A stretch of 64,000 nucleotides of DNA. Origin: Cyclobacteriaceae bacterium. Lineage in GTDB: Bacteria > Bacteroidota > Bacteroidia > Cytophagales > Cyclobacteriaceae. The notes beneath the pieces are model-generated. The model had not been told where the DNA came from and searched no databases. It was given only the letters and a program-made list of their open reading frames with translations. A program made the translations under genes and the position numbers. Every line of letters begins with the position of its first letter. Positions within the stretch are counted from its first letter, which is position 1. The stretch spans positions 868,001 to 932,000 of the forward strand of contig JABFRS010000002.1 of NCBI GenBank assembly GCA_013141055.1, given 5' to 3'. Shown in pieces: positions 60,420 through 64,000 of the stretch.

Positions 60420-61520
60420 CTAAATACCAAGGACATCCTTAACAAACCTGCCCGATTTCTTCATGGTGGCTTTCACTGTATTAAGATTGATCACGTCTTC
60501 CACGGTAGGTTTCAACGCGTGGATAAAAGCATTCTTCAGAATGGACACAATGCCGGAAAAAATATTGATATGAGGATCATCCAGCTTCCCTTTGATCTGG
60601 ATCTTCGTTGCTACCTGATCTTCTGATTTATTCTTAAGCAGTTGATAGGCACCGGCCACGAGCCCTTCCCATAGTCGCGTAAAGAACTTGTCGTCTTTGT
60701 CCTGAGCGCTGATAACATCCAGGTCGCGGATAATAGGTTTGATATAACCGTTGAACTCCCCTTCACGCGCTGCCACCTCCATGTACATTTCAAAAGTGCC
60801 TGCACTCACATCCAGTCCTGCATAAGATCTCAGAAAATCATTCATGAGTGGAAGACTTACCTTCTCAAGTTTGGTGTTCATATCGAACGTAAGCTGATCG
60901 TTGAGAGGATCAAGCTTCATTTCAAACGTGAGTTTGCCACCATATACGCTGCCGCCGATGCTGACCCTCGCGGGAAGTTCACTGCTGTTGTGATCTATGT
61001 TGGTGAGATTAAGGATCGTCACTTCGAGATCCGTTAGTTCAAGATTCACAGGTCCCTTCGCGCCTTGCGAAAGGTAGATGCCTTTGCCTTTTACACATTG
61101 GAGGTTGATGACGAAGGGCATCATCTGTGTTAATTCATTTTTAAGATTAAAAGGAGTGGTTATGCTGTCCGTATTCCTGGTTTCTTTTTTGTCGGACGTG
61201 ATGATGATCTGACCTTCTTCGATGAGGATGTCGGCTTTGAATATCTTTTTTAATAATGATCTGAATTGAATGGAAGCGATGACGGAAGAAGCGGTGAAGA
61301 AAGGAATCTCCGCTCCTGCAGGAGTGAGTTTGTTAATACGAACTGAGTGAAGCTTTACTTTCTGATTCAGGAGGCTTAGTGAAAGTCGTTCGACGCGACC
61401 CTTGTACTCTGCGGATTTTGCGAGTCTGGTGTTGATTTTATTCAGCATCCACGAGGGCAATAATAGCCTCAGGAGGATGAGGATGGAGATAATGGTGAGG
61501 ATAATCGCGAGAATGATCAT
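60420..61520 (-). CDS. DUF748/AsmA-like membrane-anchored protein
   Basis: 366 residues from the ATG at 61520 (MIILAIILTIISILILL...); the open frame to 61592 lies in repeat-like sequence. One N-terminal membrane helix, then long beta-rich AsmA/DUF748 features: LSLSLLNQKVKLHSVRINKL, PFFTASSVIASIQFRSLLKKIFKADILIEEGQI and QLTFDMNTKLEKVSLPLMNDFLRSYAGLDVSAGTFEMYMEV. The end is helical. Such proteins span the periplasm and are linked to lipid transfer to the outer membrane in other bacteria. Family by pattern, function inferred. Confidence 0.75.
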   Translation of the reverse strand: MIILAIILTIISILILLRLLLPSWMLNKINTRLAKSAEYKGRVERLSLSLLNQKVKLHSVRINKLTPAGAEIPFFTASSVIASIQFRSLLKKIFKADILIEEGQIIITSDKKETRNTDSITTPFNLKNELTQMMPFVINLQCVKGKGIYLSQGAKGPVNLELTDLEVTILNLTNIDHNSSELPARVSIGGSVYGGKLTFEMKLDPLNDQLTFDMNTKLEKVSLPLMNDFLRSYAGLDVSAGTFEMYMEVAAREGEFNGYIKPIIRDLDVISAQDKDDKFFTRLWEGLVAGAYQLLKNKSEDQVATKIQIKGKLDDPHINIFSGIVSILKNAFIHALKPTVEDVINLNTVKATMKKSGRFVKDVLGI

Positions 61521-61588
61521 TGGGATGGGTATTGCAAAAAGTGTTCCCGGGGATAACCACAGCGTTTGATTGGGAGATGAATACAGGA

Positions 61589-61655
61589 ACACGGATACAC
61601 GGATTCAGTGCGTTGCACTGTGAAGCATAACCAACAGCGTTTGCTTTGGAAATGA
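61589..61655 (-). repeat. Dispersed repeat, left copy (inverted relative to 63608-63662)
   Basis: Holds ACACGGATTCAGTG...CACTGTGAAGC and ACAGCGTTTG, which recur in reverse complement near 63608-63662. The small hairpin CAGTG/CACTG is in both. Confidence 0.6.
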
Positions 61656-61824
61656 AAACAGATTGATACAGATGCAGTTAATTTGAGTTCGCGGATCAGC
61701 AAGCTGATAATTACTAGTACGGTTTATTTTAGAGGCATGCATAATCAATGGTATCATGTCCAGGGCCTGTGCTCCTGCGGCATGCAAATTGTATCCTCAG
61801 CGGTAACCAAAAACTATATATACC

Positions 61825-62238
61825 ATGAAAAAACTACTCATTCTCTTCATAGCAGTGATTGCTTACGGTCAATCAGCATTTGCTCAGGATCCAGCCGTCA
61901 TTGTCAGCACGAAACCGGGATGGCACAAGATCGGTGAAGTGAAAGCCGACTTCACAAAGGAAAGCGAGTCCATTGTTGTGATGGGCAATGATAAATTCAA
62001 AGCGATCAAGCTGAAGATTGCTGAAGCTCCGATCACTGTGAGCAAGGTGGTGGTTTACTTCGACAATGAAACGATGCAAAACATTCCGGTAACGGGCACT
62101 TTCAAAGTTGGAAAGGAAACACAGGAATTCTATTTACAGGATCCAACCCGCGGAATTACCAAGGTAGTATTTACGTATAAGTCGGAGCCCAACAAAGCAG
62201 ACAAGAAGGCGCATGTGGAGTTGTGGGGATTGAAGTAA
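61825..62238 (+). CDS. Secreted beta-rich hypothetical protein
   Basis: 137 residues. Signal peptide (LLILFIAVIAYGQSAFA-Q), then PGWHKIGEVKADFTKESESI, KLKIAEAPITVSKVVVYFDN and a final HVELWGLK, the alternating hydrophobic pattern of a small beta-sandwich. Such proteins are common in Bacteroidota but I cannot name a family with confidence. It stands alone, bordered by repeats on both sides. Confidence 0.7.
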   Translation: MKKLLILFIAVIAYGQSAFAQDPAVIVSTKPGWHKIGEVKADFTKESESIVVMGNDKFKAIKLKIAEAPITVSKVVVYFDNETMQNIPVTGTFKVGKETQEFYLQDPTRGITKVVFTYKSEPNKADKKAHVELWGLK

Positions 62239-62700
62239 GCAAAAGATAAATTCTATTCGCAGCAGGTTATCTTGCTGCGAATATTTTTTGTCTAAGAAAC
62301 TAGGATCAGGTCCTCTGGACCCCTAAACTTTGTAGTCAATGCAATCGAATTTGCACGGCGTGCCGTAGGTACGCTACATTTTTTATATGGTGGCCATGGT
62401 TGGTGCTAACACTAACCTAAATCAGTTTTCACTGACCTTACTATTCTCTACACCCATCAGCTTTGCTGATCATCCGTGGCCATCATTTGTATTGTCTGCA
62501 GGATGGATCCGTGTTATAGCCTTAGTGCTATATGGCGAGTTTTTCTAAAGGCCATTCAAAATCTACCATCCCTCCCTTTAAAAATACCTACAGACGATCA
62601 CGAGCCTCTCATCATCAACATCTATTTTCACGTTTCGCCTGGAATATTTTGGACATTCTGATTGTCTAACCGTTATTTCGGCCCTTAAAAAACTTCCCCC
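62239..62700. other. Gene-free stretch with degenerate repeats
   Basis: No convincing gene. It contains GGCGTGCCGTAGGTACGC near 62380, a sequence type I have seen in dispersed Bacteroidota intergenic repeats, and the hairpin TATAGC-CTTAGT-GCTATA at 62515-62535. Short open frames here show no signal or family. Confidence 0.6.
62515..62535. repeat. Hairpin repeat, copy 1 (inverted)
   Basis: Reads TATAGCCTTAGTGCTATATGG, the reverse complement of the hairpin at 63228-63251 except that its left end is not CCA. Confidence 0.65.
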
Positions 62701-63198
62701 ATGAATGATAAAATGCGCATCTACCATCGCTACCTCGGATACTTTCTTTCCGGCATTATGTCCGTGTATGCGATCAGTGGAATCATATTGATTTTCCGTG
62801 ATACCGATTTTCTTAAACAGGAAAAGCAAATTGAAAAACAGTTGGCTCCAAACCTCAATGTTGAGCAAGTAGGCAAAGAGCTCCGCATACGGGATATAAA
62901 GATTGACAGTGAGACAGAGACCACGCTGACCTTCCGCCAGGGAAACTATAACAAGCAGACCGGCCTGGCACAACAAACCGTGAAAGAGTTACCGTATGTT
63001 ATTGGAAGACTTACCCATCTTCACAAGGCATCCACCAAAGAACCCTTGTTCTTTTTGAATATCTTCTTTGGAGTGTCGCTGTTATTTTTTGTAGTGTCTG
63101 CATTCTATATGTTTTTACCAAAGACATCGGTGTTCAGGAAGGGGTTGTACTTTGCAGCGGCGGGTGTGGTGCTGACGTTGGTATTGTTGTTTATATGA
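62701..63198 (+). CDS. PepSY-associated membrane protein
   Basis: 165 residues. N-terminal helix with IYHRYLGYFLSGIMSVYAISGIILIF, where the HRYLG and AISG pattern matches PepSY-associated TM proteins. A polar periplasmic part follows (KQIEKQLAPNLNV..., about 40-95), then VIGRLTHLHKASTKEPLFF with the second conserved His and two more helices. Related proteins act in siderophore-iron reduction or heme handling, but this one is short and lacks a full PepSY domain. It stands alone between repeat-rich regions. Confidence 0.8.
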   Translation: MNDKMRIYHRYLGYFLSGIMSVYAISGIILIFRDTDFLKQEKQIEKQLAPNLNVEQVGKELRIRDIKIDSETETTLTFRQGNYNKQTGLAQQTVKELPYVIGRLTHLHKASTKEPLFFLNIFFGVSLLFFVVSAFYMFLPKTSVFRKGLYFAAAGVVLTLVLLFI

Positions 63199-63227
63199 GG
63201 GAGACAGTAAACCCAGAACTGGGAACA

Positions 63228-63251
63228 CCATATAGCACTAAGGCTATATGG
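63228..63251. repeat. Hairpin repeat, copy 2
   Basis: Perfect stem CCATATAGC (63228-63236) / GCTATATGG (63243-63251) with loop ACTAAG. Confidence 0.8.
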
Positions 63252-63414
63252 CATAGCGGACACACACGGATAAATAATAAAACCACTTTTGCTTCGAAAA
63301 ATTGTCCCGATAGATATCGGGAGACACGGAAGCAGGTAAATTGAAGAGCACTCATCAGCAAGCCGATATTGGTAAGCACGGTTCATTTGAAGTATGCTTC
63401 ATTGATGGCTACAA

Positions 63415-63492
63415 GCTTAAGCCCTGAAGGGCCGAGATTTATTAGCCAGGGTTTCGGATGCAAAAGTGCATTAAGCCTGAAGGGGCGAGATT
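63415..63492 (+). repeat. Pair of short direct repeats
   Basis: TTAAGCCCTGAAGGGCCGAG near 63417 and TTAAGCCTGAAGGGGCGAG near 63471, both followed by ATT. The core CCCTGAAGGG in the first is a partial palindrome (CCCT/AGGG). Confidence 0.65.
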
Positions 63493-63607
63493 GTTAGTTG
63501 CGTATTACCACATATTGGAATCGACGCTTATGATGGTGAATGTTTCATGGTGAATTATAAACCATATCTCGCCGCTTGCGCTGAAGCAAAGGCCTTGACC
63601 ATATTCC

Positions 63608-63662
63608 TTTATAAAACAAACGCTGTTAGTTAGCTTCGCAGTGTCCCACTGCATCCGTGTCA
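63608..63662 (+). repeat. Dispersed repeat, right copy
   Basis: Contains CAAACGCTGTTAGTTAGCTT and CGCAGTGTCCCACTGCATCC. Reverse complement of the element at 61589-61655, with scattered differences. Confidence 0.6.
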
Positions 63663-63717
63663 ATCTGCATTCCTTTCTCAAGTAAAAGCTGTATTACCTT
63701 TTATCCGTGCATCCGTG

Positions 63718-63741
63718 CCATGTAGCACTAGGGCTACATGG
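63718..63741. repeat. Hairpin repeat, copy 3
   Basis: Perfect stem CCATGTAGC (63718-63726) / GCTACATGG (63733-63741) with loop ACTAGG. Compared with copy 2, the A-T pair in the stem became G-C on both sides together. Confidence 0.8.
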
Positions 63742-63850
63742 TCACGTTCCTTTTTTTCTTTGTGTTTTTCCAAATGGCTTTTTCTGATTCTGGTTTTCAT
63801 ATGCCGTCTGTTTGTTCATGCCCCAAATATGCAACGGCCGCAAAACCAAA

Positions 63851-63950
63851 ATGTCACGAACTGTTAGAAACTGTTACGAAACTACACGAACACTCACGAT
63901 CTGTTACAAACTGTTAAGAACTGTTAAGAACTGTTAGAAACTGTTAAGAA
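63851..63950 (+). repeat. Tandem array of a 10-bp unit (about ten copies)
   Basis: Units of the form CTGTTARRAA follow each other without gaps: the last five (63901-63950) are well kept, the first five vary (e.g. ACTACACGAA, CACTCACGAT). No spacers, so it is not a CRISPR array. Confidence 0.85.
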
Positions 63951-64000
63951 ACTGACCGCCTCGTCCGGAAGCGGGCGACAAACGCCCCAAAAACAGATGG

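Larger units (their letters stand above)
63199..64000. other. Gene-free right end with several repeat families
   Basis: No gene can be supported. It holds two hairpin repeats (63228-63251, 63718-63741), a pair of direct repeats TTAAGCCCTGAAGGG near 63417 and TTAAGCCTGAAGGGG near 63471, a dispersed repeat (63608-63662) and a 10-bp tandem array (63851-63950). Confidence 0.7.

Noticed and set aside
63851-63950. CRISPR array
   Set aside because: Units are 10 bases with no spacers, and there are no cas genes in the window.

Overview
The window comes from a member of the phylum Bacteroidota, most likely the order Cytophagales. The evidence is two proteins ending in the type B sorting domain of the type IX secretion system (gliding-motility-associated C-terminal domain), a TonB-dependent receptor paired with a DUF4249-like lipoprotein, TPR-containing sensor kinases, RHS-core wording of the Bacteroidota kind (YFDDFKV...KSPVVQ), and promoter elements of the TAnnTTTG type. 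No tRNA, rRNA, CRISPR array or transposase was recognised.

Region 1 (1-6840) is an accessory, repeat-built island with every gene on the minus strand. Three interspersed repeat families (A about 77 bp, B about 100 bp, C about 300 bp) separate small cassettes. These are a partial toxin tip at the left edge, a RelE/ParE-type toxin with its antitoxin, a twice-copied membrane-anchored protein, a three-times-copied tiny membrane protein, a DUF998-like membrane protein behind a broken tip, an NlpC/P60-like tip followed by a lipoprotein, and a frameshifted scrap of RHS core. I read it as a store or graveyard of RHS polymorphic-toxin tips and immunity genes.

Region 2 (6842-16461) looks like one signalling and peptide-export locus. 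It holds two paralogous TPR sensor proteins (one a full histidine kinase with a GC-rich kinase half, the other lacking the phospho-acceptor His and the ATPase domain), two tiny exported peptides between them, a soluble histidine kinase, a NarL-type response regulator, a double-glycine-leader bacteriocin-like precursor followed by a strong terminator, a two-helix membrane protein (possible immunity), an HlyD-type adaptor and a C39-peptidase ABC exporter.

Region 3 (16.5-43.2 kb) is mostly core: sppA, folK, fabD (interrupted by an in-frame TAG), a large type IX secreted protein, the DUF1800/DUF1501 pair, a glycerol-3-phosphate acyltransferase with gpsA, greA-HIT-D-amino-acid enzyme, a pentapeptide protein, mgtE-rsmA, pdxA, then DUF177-rpmF-fabH-efp-accB-accC (start of fatty-acid synthesis plus EF-P), an old yellow enzyme and an AI-2E family transporter.

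Region 4 (43.3-64 kb) is mixed: an ABC exporter, small VOC and NTF2-like proteins, a TonB receptor with DUF4249 lipoprotein, an ATE-like aminoacyl-transferase beside a LytTR regulator and TPR/HisKA_2 kinase, a beta-helix protein with a type IX secreted Ig-repeat protein, and a three-gene set around a tyrosinase (a lipoprotein with a duplicated Trypco2-like domain, the tyrosinase, and a lipoprotein that repeats the tyrosinase C-terminal domain). The right end (62.2-64 kb) is rich in dispersed hairpin repeats and a 10-bp tandem array.
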